Assembly: GCF_002214585.1 (NCBI RefSeq)
Contig: NZ_CP014862.1
Span: 186,001-250,000 of the forward strand
Source of the DNA: Thermococcus profundus
Lineage (GTDB): Archaea > Methanobacteriota_B > Thermococci > Thermococcales > Thermococcaceae
Length of the DNA: 64,000 nucleotides
Direction of reading: 5' to 3'
The notes beneath the pieces are model-generated. The model did not search any database and was not told where the DNA came from. It saw only the letters and a program-made list of their open reading frames with translations. This document shows positions 8,423 to 16,787 of this stretch, piece after piece. The translations under genes were made by a program, and so were the position numbers. Numbering within the stretch: position 1 is the stretch's first letter; each line of letters begins with the position of its first letter.

Positions 8423-8956
8423 TCAGATGAGCTTTACACTCCCGTCCAGTATCAGGTGGAGAGTGTAGCCGCTGAACGCGGAGAACCCGAGGAACAGGCC
8501 TTCCCCCGTGCTTATGTGGAGGCCGTATGGACCCAGGAGGAAGGCCAGAAAGCCGTATATCGTTGCGAATAGGAGGGAGTGAACAACCCCCCTGTGGCGC
8601 GGCATCACTGCTGTAAACCCATACCAGCCCACAACGGCCCCTACTGCTCCAACTCCCCAAGCGGCGGTTTGGCTCATCCAGGGCTGGCTTAGGTGGATTC
8701 TCTCCGCGGCCCACATGTAGACTGCACTTCCCAGGAGCACTGCCACTATCGGCTTGGTTCCGCGGTGAATGAGAGCATTCGGGTGATCCATGTCTGGCAG
8801 ATCCGCCCCTAGGACGTAGAGGGCGTAGCCCAGTACCATTGCCATCGAGGTTAGCTTGAACGGTATCCCCGCGTAGTCAGCGAGGATCCCAGCGAGGGCC
8901 ACCGCCAGGGGATAAGTGATTATCCCGGAGAGGACGTGGGCATCGTAGTTCGGCAA
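8423..8956 (-). CDS. YdjM/DUF457-type integral membrane metal-dependent hydrolase family protein
   Basis: 177 residues with a TTG start at 8956, three bases past the stop of the AAA+ gene and preceded by GAGTGAGG, so the two form an operon. Family hallmarks are an early His (DAHVLSG), LGADLPDMDHPN near residue 50, HRGVVHSLL near residue 120 and a final YTLHLILD. About five hydrophobic helices hold these His/Asp residues at the membrane face. E. coli YdjM is a LexA-regulated inner-membrane member of unknown substrate; no better function is known to me. Pairing with an AAA+ ATPase may be functional or incidental. Confidence 0.8.
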   Translation of the reverse strand: MPNYDAHVLSGIITYPLAVALAGILADYAGIPFKLTSMAMVLGYALYVLGADLPDMDHPNALIHRGTKPIVAVLLGSAVYMWAAERIHLSQPWMSQTAAWGVGAVGAVVGWYGFTAVMPRHRGVVHSLLFATIYGFLAFLLGPYGLHISTGEGLFLGFSAFSGYTLHLILDGSVKLI

Positions 8957-8959
8957 GCC

Positions 8960-10156
8960 TCACTCCTCCCCGCCTTTCTCCTCCAGGAACTTCCTGACGT
9001 AGTGAGGTACCTTGTAGTTCCCTCCTGGGTCTCCCACGAGGAATCCTATAGTTACCAGCCTGTTCAGGGCCTCGTAAACCTGATTGGCCGGCTTCTTCAG
9101 CTCCTTTGCAACGCTTATGTAGCTGACCGGTCCGCCGTTGAATTTCTCAACGATGACCTCTATGAGGTCGCGGTAGTCCTTCGGAACCCTCCTTATGTAC
9201 TCCTCGAGGCTCTTGGGCTCTTCGAGTATTGTCGTTACCACGAGCTCATCTATCGGGTCGAAGGCTCTCTTCGCTGCCTCACTGAGGACGTAGTGGAGAA
9301 GCCTCAAAATCTGTCTCGGGTTGCCCTTCGCTAGGTCGTGAATAAGTCTTATCGCCTCGTCTGTGAACGGGTAGATCGGGTCGTCGGTGTCCTTCACCCT
9401 GACGCGGTTGAGCCTCTTCTTCACGAGCTCGAAGGTCTCCTCCACGCTCATCGGCCTCAGCTTGAACTCGTAGTGGAGCCTCATGAAGAAGGCCGGAAAT
9501 ATCTCCGTGTACTCCTTGTAAGCTTCCGGAATGCAGGCGAAGGCCACCACACAGCCGGGCGGCATCGTGCTTATCACGTGCCTCAGCATCTCGAAGAACT
9601 GTATCTTCTCCCTCTCACCGGCCCCCTGCATGTTCTCAAGCTCATCGAGGAGGAGCGCGGAGTACGGATGCTTCTTGAACTGCTCCACGAGGAGTTCGGC
9701 TATGTCCCTGCTCTTGTACTCGTTAGTATCGCTCAGCATCTTCTCAAGCCTGTCGATGAAGCCGAGCTTCCTGCTCAGATTTTCCAGGAAGATGTTCGTT
9801 CTGCTCCTCGGAGGCTTTAGGGCGTAGAAGATGTCCCTCGTCAGCTTGAGGATGTCGTTGGTGTCGACCTTTATGTATATCGCCTTCCCGCCTTCCCGCT
9901 CTATCGCCTTCGCAATGCTCTTCAGCCTCTGGGTCTTTCCCATTCCGAGGGGTCCGACGATGCTCATCGCTATCGAGCTCTTGTTTCCTATGACCTCGGA
10001 GAGTATCATTGAGAGCTTCATGTCGACCTCTTGGTAAACGTGGATGGCCTCGACGTCTTCTATTCCCTCGCTCGCGAGCTGTTCGAAGGGGTTCCTTGAT
10101 AGGCCGTAGATATCGTACGTTTGAACGGGATAAACTTTAAGTTCCTCGTTCTCCAT
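8960..10156 (-). CDS. AAA+ ATPase with C-terminal winged helix, Orc1/Cdc6-like architecture
   Basis: 398 residues. Walker A GPLGMGKT is at 68-75, Walker B LLLDE at 168-172, a sensor region FACIPEAY follows, and GNPRQILRLLHYVL resembles the sensor-2 helix region of the Orc1/Cdc6 and STAND-like ATPase superfamily. The last 90 residues look like a winged helix (VSYISVAKELKKPANQVYEALNRLVTIGFL). It is not the replication Orc1/Cdc6 itself: the sequence match to that family is weak and no origin repeats lie next to it. Likely a DNA-binding ATPase of unknown role. The start codon abuts a perfect inverted repeat (next entry). It is co-transcribed with the YdjM-type gene and divergent from the THUMP gene. 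Confidence 0.8.
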   Translation of the reverse strand: MENEELKVYPVQTYDIYGLSRNPFEQLASEGIEDVEAIHVYQEVDMKLSMILSEVIGNKSSIAMSIVGPLGMGKTQRLKSIAKAIEREGGKAIYIKVDTNDILKLTRDIFYALKPPRSRTNIFLENLSRKLGFIDRLEKMLSDTNEYKSRDIAELLVEQFKKHPYSALLLDELENMQGAGEREKIQFFEMLRHVISTMPPGCVVAFACIPEAYKEYTEIFPAFFMRLHYEFKLRPMSVEETFELVKKRLNRVRVKDTDDPIYPFTDEAIRLIHDLAKGNPRQILRLLHYVLSEAAKRAFDPIDELVVTTILEEPKSLEEYIRRVPKDYRDLIEVIVEKFNGGPVSYISVAKELKKPANQVYEALNRLVTIGFLVGDPGGNYKVPHYVRKFLEEKGGEE

Positions 10157-10174
10157 TTAACCCACCCGGGTTAA
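10157..10174. promoter_or_regulatory. Inverted repeat TTAACCC-N4-GGGTTAA abutting the AAA+ start codon
   Basis: A perfect 7-base dyad with a 4-base centre (ACCC) directly 5' of the AAA+ ATG and downstream of the shared TATA box. Its position, across the leader and ribosome site, suits a repressor operator; autoregulation by the encoded winged-helix protein is possible but unproven. Confidence 0.45.
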
Positions 10175-10184
10175 TTTGTCGGTT

Positions 10185-10196
10185 GGAATATAAAAG
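10185..10196. promoter_or_regulatory. Shared TATA element between AAA+ and THUMP genes
   Basis: GGAATATAAAAG reads as a TATA box on the plus strand 25-30 bases before the THUMP ATG at 10218, and as TTTATATT on the minus strand about 35 bases before the AAA+ ATG at 10156. It is the only A/T-rich box in this divergent spacer. Confidence 0.45.
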
Positions 10197-10217
10197 TTTG
10201 TCCACTGGTGAGCCGAG

Positions 10218-10703
10218 ATGGTGGTTTTGGTGATTACTTGTCCACCCGGAAGGGAGGGGGACGCGATACTGGAACTGGAGTGGGCCCTTAAAAGGGTTCG
10301 CGTTCGAGGGACGGACTGGAGGGGGGTTTTAACCGCTGAGACCCCCATGTCAAAGGAAGACGCCATCAAAAACCTCCTCTCCTTTGAGACCCAGGCACTC
10401 CAGAGGGTCGTCCCGCTGGATACGATCGTTTCCGCGGACTACGATGCCATCAGGGAGGAGGTACTCAAGCTGATGAAAGGAAAAGAGGGCGCCTTTGCTG
10501 TCAGAGCCAGGGTGAGGGGCAACAAGAGGCTGAGCGCGAGGGAGCTTGAGATAAAGCTTGGCTCAGAGATAGTGGAGGCGTTTGGCCTTCCCGTGAACCT
10601 GAGCGATCCCGATTGGACCGTGGTGGTAGAGGTCTTCGGGAAGAAGGCCTACGTTGGCGCCCTTGGAAGGAGAGAGATGATGAAGTTTGAGGTGAAGGAG
10701 TGA
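10218..10703 (+). CDS. THUMP domain protein, Tan1-like
   Basis: 161 residues with a THUMP RNA-binding domain filling the second half (FAVRARVRGNKRLSARELEIKL, then VNLSDPDWTVVVEVF and KKAYVGAL) and a ferredoxin-like N-terminal part. There is no methyltransferase or other catalytic domain. Standalone THUMP proteins of this size match yeast Tan1 and human THUMPD1, adaptors that guide tRNA acetylation to N4-acetylcytidine; Thermococcus RNA is rich in that modification. The role as acetyltransferase partner is inference. GGTGAGCCGAG precedes the ATG. It is convergent with the antitoxin gene downstream. Confidence 0.8.
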   Translation: MVVLVITCPPGREGDAILELEWALKRVRVRGTDWRGVLTAETPMSKEDAIKNLLSFETQALQRVVPLDTIVSADYDAIREEVLKLMKGKEGAFAVRARVRGNKRLSARELEIKLGSEIVEAFGLPVNLSDPDWTVVVEVFGKKAYVGALGRREMMKFEVKE

Positions 10704-10729
10704 GTTGTCATAGCGGCGCTTGGGGGTCT

Positions 10730-10957
10730 CTAAGTTTTCCCCCACGACATCTCATTGAGCTCGTTTACACGCTTTTTAGCCTCTTTATACTCCCCCTCGC
10801 TCAGGATTCCAGCTATGTGTCTTAATGCATCGGTGTTTTCCTTTCTCTCATTTAACAGCTCCCTGAAGAGATCGTCAAATGAGTTATTGCCTTTGATGCG
10901 GAGAAGCTCGCTGTAGACATCATCGGGAGCTGTAATAGTTTTTACCACCGATACCAC
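10730..10957 (-). CDS. Orphan VapB-family (DUF217) antitoxin
   Basis: 75 residues: VVKTITAPDDVYSELLRIKG is the typical N-terminal DNA-binding strand and helix of archaeal VapB/DUF217 antitoxins, followed by SFDDLFRELLNERKENTDAL and a toxin-binding tail. A VapC PIN-domain toxin normally follows immediately, but downstream on this strand there are only about 26 bases before the convergent THUMP gene. The toxin is therefore missing. The start is uncertain: GTG at 10957 or GTG at 10948, neither with a good ribosome site. It may act in trans on another VapC or be decaying. Confidence 0.7.
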   Translation of the reverse strand: MVSVVKTITAPDDVYSELLRIKGNNSFDDLFRELLNERKENTDALRHIAGILSEGEYKEAKKRVNELNEMSWGKT

Positions 10958-11041
10958 TCATGCATTGAATTCGTGTATCATATTTAGGCACTGCTCTCTC
11001 CAAAAGCTTCTTTAAATAAAATTTTGAGCACATACTTCCTG

Positions 11042-11227
11042 ATGAGTATGATGGAGCTAATTGAAATTGATCCCAGGAAGATGGAAGGAAAACCGGTCAT
11101 TAAGGGTACGCGAATCCCGGTTTACTTTATACTCTAACTCCTAGCAAACGGATGGAGCTTTGATGACATCCTAAAGAACTACCCTCAGCTGACTAAAGAA
11201 GATATACTAGCTGCGAAGACACAATAA
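11042..11227 (+). pseudogene. DUF433 antitoxin relic with internal TAA
   Basis: From the ATG at 11042 the reading frame gives MELIEIDPRKMEGKPVIKG, then TRIPVYFIL, a TAA stop at 11135-11137, and then LLANGWSFDDILKNYPQLTKEDI, ending at a second TAA at 11225-11227. This is an otherwise clean DUF433 protein, an antitoxin family usually paired with a PIN-like DUF5615 toxin. The stop lies where families read IL(E)LLANG, so a GAA to TAA change is enough. The C-terminus is shorter than usual and no toxin follows before the convergent carboxypeptidase. A TTTAAATAAA box about 30 bases upstream shows the promoter remains. Confidence 0.75.
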
Positions 11228-11246
11228 GAATAGGAAAGACGTGAAA

Positions 11247-12746
11247 TCAGAGATACCTCTCCTTCACCCAGCGGACGAAATATTCTGGGTTCAGCTCCTC
11301 GCCGATGGCCTTCTTTAGGAGCTCCTTCGGCGGGTAGATGCTTCCCCAGCGGTGTATCTTCTCCCTCAGCCAGGCCTTTATCGGTTCGAACTCAGCTTTG
11401 GCTATCTTCTCCTCGAAGTCCGGGATGTCGCGCTTGATGTGGTAGTAGTACTGGGCCGCCAGGAGGGTTCCCATGCTGTAGGTCGGGAAGTAGCCGATGG
11501 TCCCGTGAGCCCAGTGGATGTCCTGAAGGATTCCCTCGGCGTAGGTCTTCGGCCTTATTCCGAGGAGCCTCTCCATCTCCTCGTTCCAGAGCTCTGGGAG
11601 ATCCTTCGCCTTGACGCCCTCGTTGAGCATCATCCTCTCGAGCTTGAAGCGCAGGAGAATGTGGAAGTTGTAGGTCACAACGTCCGCCTCGGTCCTTATG
11701 AAGTCCGGGCGAACCATGTTGAAGTAGAGGTACACATCCTCGGGGGTGTAGTTTGCCATGAACGGGAGGTTCTCCTTGAGAACCGGATAAATAAGCCCGG
11801 CGAACTCCCTTGAGCGGCCGATTATGTTCTCCCAGAAGCGGCTCTGGCTCTCGTGGATTCCTAGGGAGACGCCGCCGGCTATCGGGCTGAACATGAACCT
11901 CTCATCCTGCTGGAGCTCGTAGAGCGCATGCCCGAACTCGTGGACGGTGCTCAGTATCGTCCTCCTGAAGTCGTAGCCCTCGTATCTGGTGGTTATCCTG
12001 ACGTCCCTTATTCCGAACTCGGTCGTGAACGGGTGGGCTGAGACGTCAAGCCTTGAGCGGATCCCGAGCGGGAAGCCGAACTTTTCGAGGATCCAGAGGT
12101 TAACGCGCTCCATCCGCTCCTTTTCGTACTTCTCCTTTTCGAGCGGGTGCTCCCTGGGGACTTTGCCCTCTTCCATGATCCTCTCCACGAGAGGCTTAAG
12201 CTCCCTCTCGAGCTTGTCGAACATCCGCTCGACTTCTTTGGTGGTGGTACCTTCCTCGAACATGTCGAGGAGGGCATCGTAGGGTTCATTCTCATAGCCG
12301 AGGTAGTCTGCGGCCCTCTTTGCCAGATCAATGATCTTGTCAAGCCACGGCTCGAACTTGGAGAAGTCATCACTCCTCTTGGCTTCTTCCCAGGCCTTGG
12401 TGGCCTGACTGGTTACCTCGCTCATCTCGCGCAGGAACTCGGGAGGGAACGAGCGGCTTATCCTTATCGAGCGGTCGAGAACGCGAACAACCCCGCGCTC
12501 GTATTCGTTGAGGTCCTCGATTCCTTTGGCCTTCTCAACGAGCTCCACAAACTCCGGCTTGAGCAGGAACTCCTGGGAAAGGACGGAAAGCTCTCCCTGG
12601 GCCACTGAACGCTCAAGAACTCCTTCCCTCGGCATGTTGACCTCCATGTCCCAGCCGAGGACGCTCTGGGCGTGGTTTATTGCCCATATTCTCCTGTATT
12701 TTTCGAGGATAGCCTTTATGGTTTCGTTCTGAAAAACGCTCTCCAT
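11247..12746 (-). CDS. M32-family metallocarboxypeptidase (carboxypeptidase Taq type)
   Basis: 499 residues, the normal M32 length. It removes C-terminal residues from peptides in the cytosol. The zinc site HEFGH is at residues 269-273 (TVHEFGHALYEL), followed about 25 residues on by GIHESQSRFWEN, whose Glu is the third ligand. DVSAHPFTTEFG, DVRITTRY and NYTPEDVYLYFN are further family blocks. All-helical prediction fits. ATG at 12746 has GGGGTGATC upstream, so the GTG at 12755 is not used. It stands alone, convergent with the DUF433 relic. Confidence 0.95.
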   Translation of the reverse strand: MESVFQNETIKAILEKYRRIWAINHAQSVLGWDMEVNMPREGVLERSVAQGELSVLSQEFLLKPEFVELVEKAKGIEDLNEYERGVVRVLDRSIRISRSFPPEFLREMSEVTSQATKAWEEAKRSDDFSKFEPWLDKIIDLAKRAADYLGYENEPYDALLDMFEEGTTTKEVERMFDKLERELKPLVERIMEEGKVPREHPLEKEKYEKERMERVNLWILEKFGFPLGIRSRLDVSAHPFTTEFGIRDVRITTRYEGYDFRRTILSTVHEFGHALYELQQDERFMFSPIAGGVSLGIHESQSRFWENIIGRSREFAGLIYPVLKENLPFMANYTPEDVYLYFNMVRPDFIRTEADVVTYNFHILLRFKLERMMLNEGVKAKDLPELWNEEMERLLGIRPKTYAEGILQDIHWAHGTIGYFPTYSMGTLLAAQYYYHIKRDIPDFEEKIAKAEFEPIKAWLREKIHRWGSIYPPKELLKKAIGEELNPEYFVRWVKERYL

Positions 12747-12894
12747 TTTGATCACCCCGTATCTTCTGAAAATTTTTCGGAGTCGGGGCTTTTAACCTTT
12801 TCGACGGTCATCTAAACGTGAGGGTAAAAACTGATTACTCGACCGGAAACGGCTTAAATGGGTACTCTCAAGGTTCCGCTGGTGGGTGAGGATC

Positions 12895-13728
12895 ATGGAG
12901 TTCGATCTCGTTGTGCTGGGCCACGTCTCTATCGATCACATTAGATTTCCCGGCAGGGATGAGATAGTCCTTCCTGGAGGTGCCGCGGCGGCGGTGGCTA
13001 CTTCTGCAGCCCTAGCCGGTGCCAGGGTTGGGCTAGTGACCAAGGTCGGCGAGGACTTCCCTGAGGAGTGGCTTGGGAAGCTCTCTTCAGTGCTGGACGT
13101 TAGGGGAGTTCAAATCCTTCCGGGAAAGACGATCCACATCCACATGATCTACCACGAGGACGGGAGCGTGGATGCGCCGGTTGACATGGGCGTCGCTAGG
13201 AGGATGGGCGAAACCCCTATCCCTGAGGAGTACCTCAACGCCAGAATTTTTCACATAGCCCCGATTCCACCGGAGGAGCAGTTGAAGGCCTTGAAAAGGC
13301 TCGAAGGGAAGAGGATAAGCCTCGACTTCAATCCAACCTACATGGAGGACTACAGGAAAAGAACAAGTCTCATGAGGGAGGTGGTCTCGAGGGCTGAGAT
13401 CATCTTCCCCAACGAGAGGGAGGCGCTCACGATAACGGAGGCAAAGACTGTTGAGGAGGCCGCGGAGAGGCTGTACGAATGGGGAGCGGAGATGGTCGTG
13501 ATAACGCGCGGTGAGAGAGGTGTTCTGATCTACGATGGCTCTTTTCAGGAGTTTCCTGCCCTTCAGATAAGCCCCGAAGAAATCGTCGACCCCACCGGAG
13601 CTGGGGATGCGTTCGCGGGCGGCTTTCTCGCTGGCTATTCAAAGGGGATGAAGGTGGAAGAAAGCGTCAGGCTCGGCCTTGAGAGGGCGAGGGAAGTCCT
13701 GAAGAAATGGGGGAGCTGGAGCCTCTAA
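12895..13728 (+). CDS. PfkB/ribokinase-family carbohydrate or nucleoside kinase
   Basis: 277 residues. The N-terminal substrate lid region starts FDLVVLGHVSIDHI and includes LPGGAAAAVATSAALAG. The C-terminal PfkB signature DPTGAGDAFAGGFLAGY (near residues 230-246) holds the catalytic Asp and anion hole. The protein is somewhat short for ribokinases (about 300), as in archaeal small PfkB kinases. Substrate is not readable; sugars, nucleosides and ribose-1-phosphate are all possible in this family. Start at ATG 12895 because GGTGGGTGAGG is just upstream. The stop codon overlaps by three bases the stop of the convergent membrane gene. Confidence 0.88.
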   Translation: MEFDLVVLGHVSIDHIRFPGRDEIVLPGGAAAAVATSAALAGARVGLVTKVGEDFPEEWLGKLSSVLDVRGVQILPGKTIHIHMIYHEDGSVDAPVDMGVARRMGETPIPEEYLNARIFHIAPIPPEEQLKALKRLEGKRISLDFNPTYMEDYRKRTSLMREVVSRAEIIFPNEREALTITEAKTVEEAAERLYEWGAEMVVITRGERGVLIYDGSFQEFPALQISPEEIVDPTGAGDAFAGGFLAGYSKGMKVEESVRLGLERAREVLKKWGSWSL

Positions 13729-14153
13729 CTTTCTCCCGCGAGCTTTGTGAAAGCGTAGAGCGCTAGTATTATCCCGACGGCAACGGCGGTTATTTCAAAC
13801 CTGGGGAGAAATGGGGAGATTCCCACCATGAGAAGGTAAGTGGGTATGCTCAGGGACGCCGCGAGGGTGAGCACCGCGTAGTGCTCAAGGGGGGCTCTCT
13901 CCCTGTCCATCTGCCCGGTCTCAACCGCGAGGAGGGCTAGGATCATTACCCCCAGCCCGTAAAGGCCCCCGACCTCCTTGTAGACCAGGAGTGCTCCGAC
14001 CCCTATCATGTACAGCATCCCTATGAAGTGCCAGTGGATCCCCATCAAACCAAGGGGCAGGAGAAGGAGGCTCCAGTTGCTCACTGTGTAGAGCATGTAC
14101 GTGACTGGGACGAGGGGGATGAGGGAATAAAAGCGCCTCTTCGGCATTTTCAT
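13725..14153 (-). CDS. Small membrane protein ending the MoxR-DUF58 operon
   Basis: 142 residues, nearly all hydrophobic: about five transmembrane segments (near 10-25, 28-45, 46-58, 60-78, 95-135). The first residues MKMPKRRF give a positive inside. Its ATG overlaps the DUF58 stop as ATGA, so it is translationally coupled as the last gene of a six-gene cluster reaching back to 17634. I do not recognise a family. By context it belongs to a MoxR-type membrane complex assembly set. Confidence 0.65.
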   Translation of the reverse strand: MKMPKRRFYSLIPLVPVTYMLYTVSNWSLLLLPLGLMGIHWHFIGMLYMIGVGALLVYKEVGGLYGLGVMILALLAVETGQMDRERAPLEHYAVLTLAASLSIPTYLLMVGISPFLPRFEITAVAVGIILALYAFTKLAGES

Positions 14154-15403
14154 ATCTTCACCACCTCTGCTATCGCCGCCTTGAGGGGCTTTTTAACGTC
14201 CCAGTCGATTATAAGGCCATAGCCCGCCATCTTTTTCAGCAGTGCCTTTCTCTTCAGCTCCAGAAACTTCCTGGCCAGCTCCTCCTCCCTCGTTTTTGGC
14301 TCGAAGAGGCTGTACGGGTTGGGGGTAACCACTACAACGCGGTAGCCGTAGGCCGCCATGGTCTTCAGTGCTTCTCTGCTCTCCTCTGTGAGAAGGGTGG
14401 AGAAGTAGATGATCTGGGCCCTGGGAGGGAAGCGGGAGTGTATGAGGTGCTCAACCTGGTATGCTATCATGTTGTTCTTGTCGGGCTTCGCGGTGCTGAG
14501 GAAGTCTATGCACTTGAAGAAGTGCCTCTTTCCGTAATCCACCCTGACCCACAGGGGAACGGACTCCGCTAGAAGCAGTCCAAAGCTCGTGCCGTTGTTG
14601 AGGGCGTTGAGCATCAGTGAGGCCGCCGATCTGACCAGGTAGTCGAAGACGTCCTCCCCCTTGTAGGATGCGTCGACGACGAATATGACGTCCACCTTCC
14701 TTTCGCTCTCGTACTCGTTGGCCATGATCTTGCCTGTTCTCGCGGTGGCCTTCCAGTTGATTATCTTAAGCGGATCCCCTGGCTGGTACTCCCTTATCGC
14801 GTGGAACTCAACGCCCTCACCCACCCTCGGGGATGGGAGGGGCCCGGCGGTTATCTTGGTTCCCCTCGTGGAGTACGGGGTTGGAACGTCCTCGATAATG
14901 GGCATGCCTATAAGCTCCGTGTAGTGCTCGATGAAGCGGTCGAGCTTGAAGAACCCGAAGGGATCGCGGTAGCTCACCCAGACCCCGTTGAACTCGTGTA
15001 TTCCTCGCTTCACGATCACCTTGTACTTTATCTCCCTTTCTTCGCCTCCCGCTAGTGAAAGGACGTGTTCTTTGCTCCCCTCCACTATCTCAAGATCCTC
15101 TGGAAGGTCTTCGACGACCTTGAGGCTGGGTATCCTGATGTTCGACTTTATCCTCAGGACTATCTCCGCGGTTTCACCCTCCAGCATCCTTTCGTGGGGT
15201 ATCCTCCGGGACACTTCGATCCTTATCTCCGGCCTGAAGAAGAAGATGGAAACGAAGAAGACCCAGATGAACGGGAGTACTAAATAGGCCAGCTCCCAGC
15301 GCAGGAGGGCGAACGCTGTAACCAGGATTATCCACATTGCCAGGAGGGTCTCCGCGGCCCTTTCTGTGAGTTCTGGCCTCATCTCAACCTTTCCCGAGCT
15401 CAC
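14150..15403 (-). CDS. DUF58 protein, membrane-anchored, vWA-like
   Basis: 417 residues. Two hydrophobic segments near residues 15-55 anchor it. A beta-sandwich stretch follows, and then the DUF58 signature (REYQPGDPL, then INWKATARTGKIMANEY) and a von Willebrand A-like end starting VDVIFVVDASYKGED, whose DxS resembles a MIDAS start. DUF58 proteins accompany MoxR AAA+ ATPases and are thought to help assemble or activate metalloprotein or surface complexes. GTG start at 15403 with GAGGGG upstream, nine bases after the MoxR stop. Confidence 0.88.
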   Translation of the reverse strand: MSSGKVEMRPELTERAAETLLAMWIILVTAFALLRWELAYLVLPFIWVFFVSIFFFRPEIRIEVSRRIPHERMLEGETAEIVLRIKSNIRIPSLKVVEDLPEDLEIVEGSKEHVLSLAGGEEREIKYKVIVKRGIHEFNGVWVSYRDPFGFFKLDRFIEHYTELIGMPIIEDVPTPYSTRGTKITAGPLPSPRVGEGVEFHAIREYQPGDPLKIINWKATARTGKIMANEYESERKVDVIFVVDASYKGEDVFDYLVRSAASLMLNALNNGTSFGLLLAESVPLWVRVDYGKRHFFKCIDFLSTAKPDKNNMIAYQVEHLIHSRFPPRAQIIYFSTLLTEESREALKTMAAYGYRVVVVTPNPYSLFEPKTREEELARKFLELKRKALLKKMAGYGLIIDWDVKKPLKAAIAEVVKI

Positions 15404-15412
15404 GCTTTCCCC

Positions 15413-16366
15413 TCACTCAAATTTTGGCACGGGAACCCTTTCGAGGAGCTTCTTCATTATGGCCTCCTGGGAGACCCTTGTGTACCAGAGCTCGCGCTTG
15501 AGTATGAGCCTGTGGCTCAGCGCTGGAATAGCAACCGCTTTTACGTCGTCCGGGATAACGTAGTCCCTGCCGTCTAGGGCGGCGTAGGCTCTGGAGAGCT
15601 TGAGAAGGGCGAGGGAACCCCTCGGCGACGCGCCGACTTCGATGTCCTTCTTGTCCTCCCTCGTGGCCGTCACGATGTCCGTTATGTACTCCAGGATGGC
15701 GTCGCTGACGTAAACGTCCTCAATCGCCCTCTGCATCTCCACGACTTCCTCGGGGGTCGTTACTGGTGTTATGTCAACTTCTTCCTTTTTCCTCTCCATC
15801 CTTCTTCTGAGGATCTCGATCTCCTCATCTTTGCTTGGATATCCGACGCGGAGCCTCACAAGGAACCTGTCGAGCTGGGCCTCTGGGAGCGGGTAGGTTC
15901 CCTCCTGTTCTATCGGGTTCTGGGTGGCTATGACGACGAAGGGTTTGGGAAGCCCGTAGGTTCTTCCTTCGATTGTGACCTGCCTCTCCTGCATCGCCTC
16001 AAGCAGTGCCGATTGGGTCTTCGGGGGGGCGCGGTTCACCTCGTCCGCGAGGAGAACGTTGGTGAAAACTGGTCCCTTCCTGAACTCGAACTCCAACGTT
16101 TTCTGGTTGAAGATCGAAACGCCGAGTATGTCGCTGGGGAGCAGGTCTGGGGTGAACTGAACGCGCGTGAACTGAACCCCAAGCGCCTTCGCGAAGCTCT
16201 TTGCCATGAGGGTCTTGGCGAGTCCCGGGAGATCCTCCAGGAGGACGTGTCCGTTGGCCATGATCGTCGTCAGTATAAGCTTGAGAACCTCCTCCTTTCC
16301 GACTATTGCCTTCTTAACTTCGTTTAGCACCTCGTTACCCTTAAGGCTGACTTCCTCCACCTTCAT
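15413..16366 (-). CDS. MoxR-family AAA+ ATPase
   Basis: 317 residues. Walker A variant DLPGLAKT near residue 45, Walker [19 protein letters not shown], sensor-1 [22 protein letters not shown] and an arginine-finger helix follow in order; the C-terminal lid is [13 protein letters not shown]-like ([20 protein letters not shown]). MoxR ATPases act as chaperones in maturation of complexes built with DUF58 and vWA partners. GGAGGAGG precedes the ATG, which overlaps the upstream gene by 26 bases. Operon order in transcription: DUF4129 protein, small membrane protein, MoxR, DUF58, membrane protein. Confidence 0.95.
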   Translation of the reverse strand: MKVEEVSLKGNEVLNEVKKAIVGKEEVLKLILTTIMANGHVLLEDLPGLAKTLMAKSFAKALGVQFTRVQFTPDLLPSDILGVSIFNQKTLEFEFRKGPVFTNVLLADEVNRAPPKTQSALLEAMQERQVTIEGRTYGLPKPFVVIATQNPIEQEGTYPLPEAQLDRFLVRLRVGYPSKDEEIEILRRRMERKKEEVDITPVTTPEEVVEMQRAIEDVYVSDAILEYITDIVTATREDKKDIEVGASPRGSLALLKLSRAYAALDGRDYVIPDDVKAVAIPALSHRLILKRELWYTRVSQEAIMKKLLERVPVPKFE

Positions 16367-16787
16367 TTATATCCTCCTCCACTATTTCTAGGGCCCTTTC
16401 AAGGTTGTCTAGGAAGTCCCCACCCTTCCTCAGTTCCAGGAGGGCCCTGTTGGGCTCTCTATGGAGCCTCTGGTAGACCTCCGCCGGGTTCTCGGAGAGG
16501 GTCATGTAGATCTCTATTATGCCGTCCTCGATGAGGGATCTTGAGACGGCACCTTTGCGGGCTTTCCTTATCATGTTCAACGATCTCTCAAACTCGCTCT
16601 TCCTTTGGATTCTCTCCTCTCTCTGGGGGAGTGTGTAACTGATCCTGAGCTCCTGTCCGAAGAGGTAGAAGATAGTCACCACCGAGAGGAAGACCACGGA
16701 AATCCAGCGAAGGACGTAGGCTCCAAAGAATATCCCCGCCAGCGCTGGGATTGAGGCCAGGGCCAGAAACGTCTTACTGACCTTCAT
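16341..16787 (-). CDS. Membrane-anchored MoxR-operon protein of unknown function
   Basis: 148 residues. Two hydrophobic segments (about 8-24 and 25-45) are followed by a charged, helical cytosolic part ([43 protein letters not shown]) in which [19 protein letters not shown] is notable. Overlaps its neighbours by 14 and 26 bases. ATG at 16787 follows GGGGTGGC. No family is recognised; it sits where DUF4350-like or other accessory proteins occur in MoxR clusters. Confidence 0.65.
   Translation of the reverse strand: MKVSKTFLALASIPALAGIFFGAYVLRWISVVFLSVVTIFYLFGQELRISYTLPQREERIQRKSEFERSLNMIRKARKGAVSRSLIEDGIIEIYMTLSENPAEVYQRLHREPNRALLELRKGGDFLDNLERALEIVEEDINEGGGSQP

Noticed and set aside
8960-10156. 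Replication initiator Orc1/Cdc6 with a nearby origin
   Set aside because: The ATPase core is of related type, but no A/T-rich region with repeated origin boxes lies beside it, and the sequence blocks differ from the Thermococcales Cdc6.
11135-11137. Recoded stop (selenocysteine or pyrrolysine) in the DUF433 gene
   Set aside because: The codon is TAA, which is not used for either residue; a nonsense mutation is simpler.
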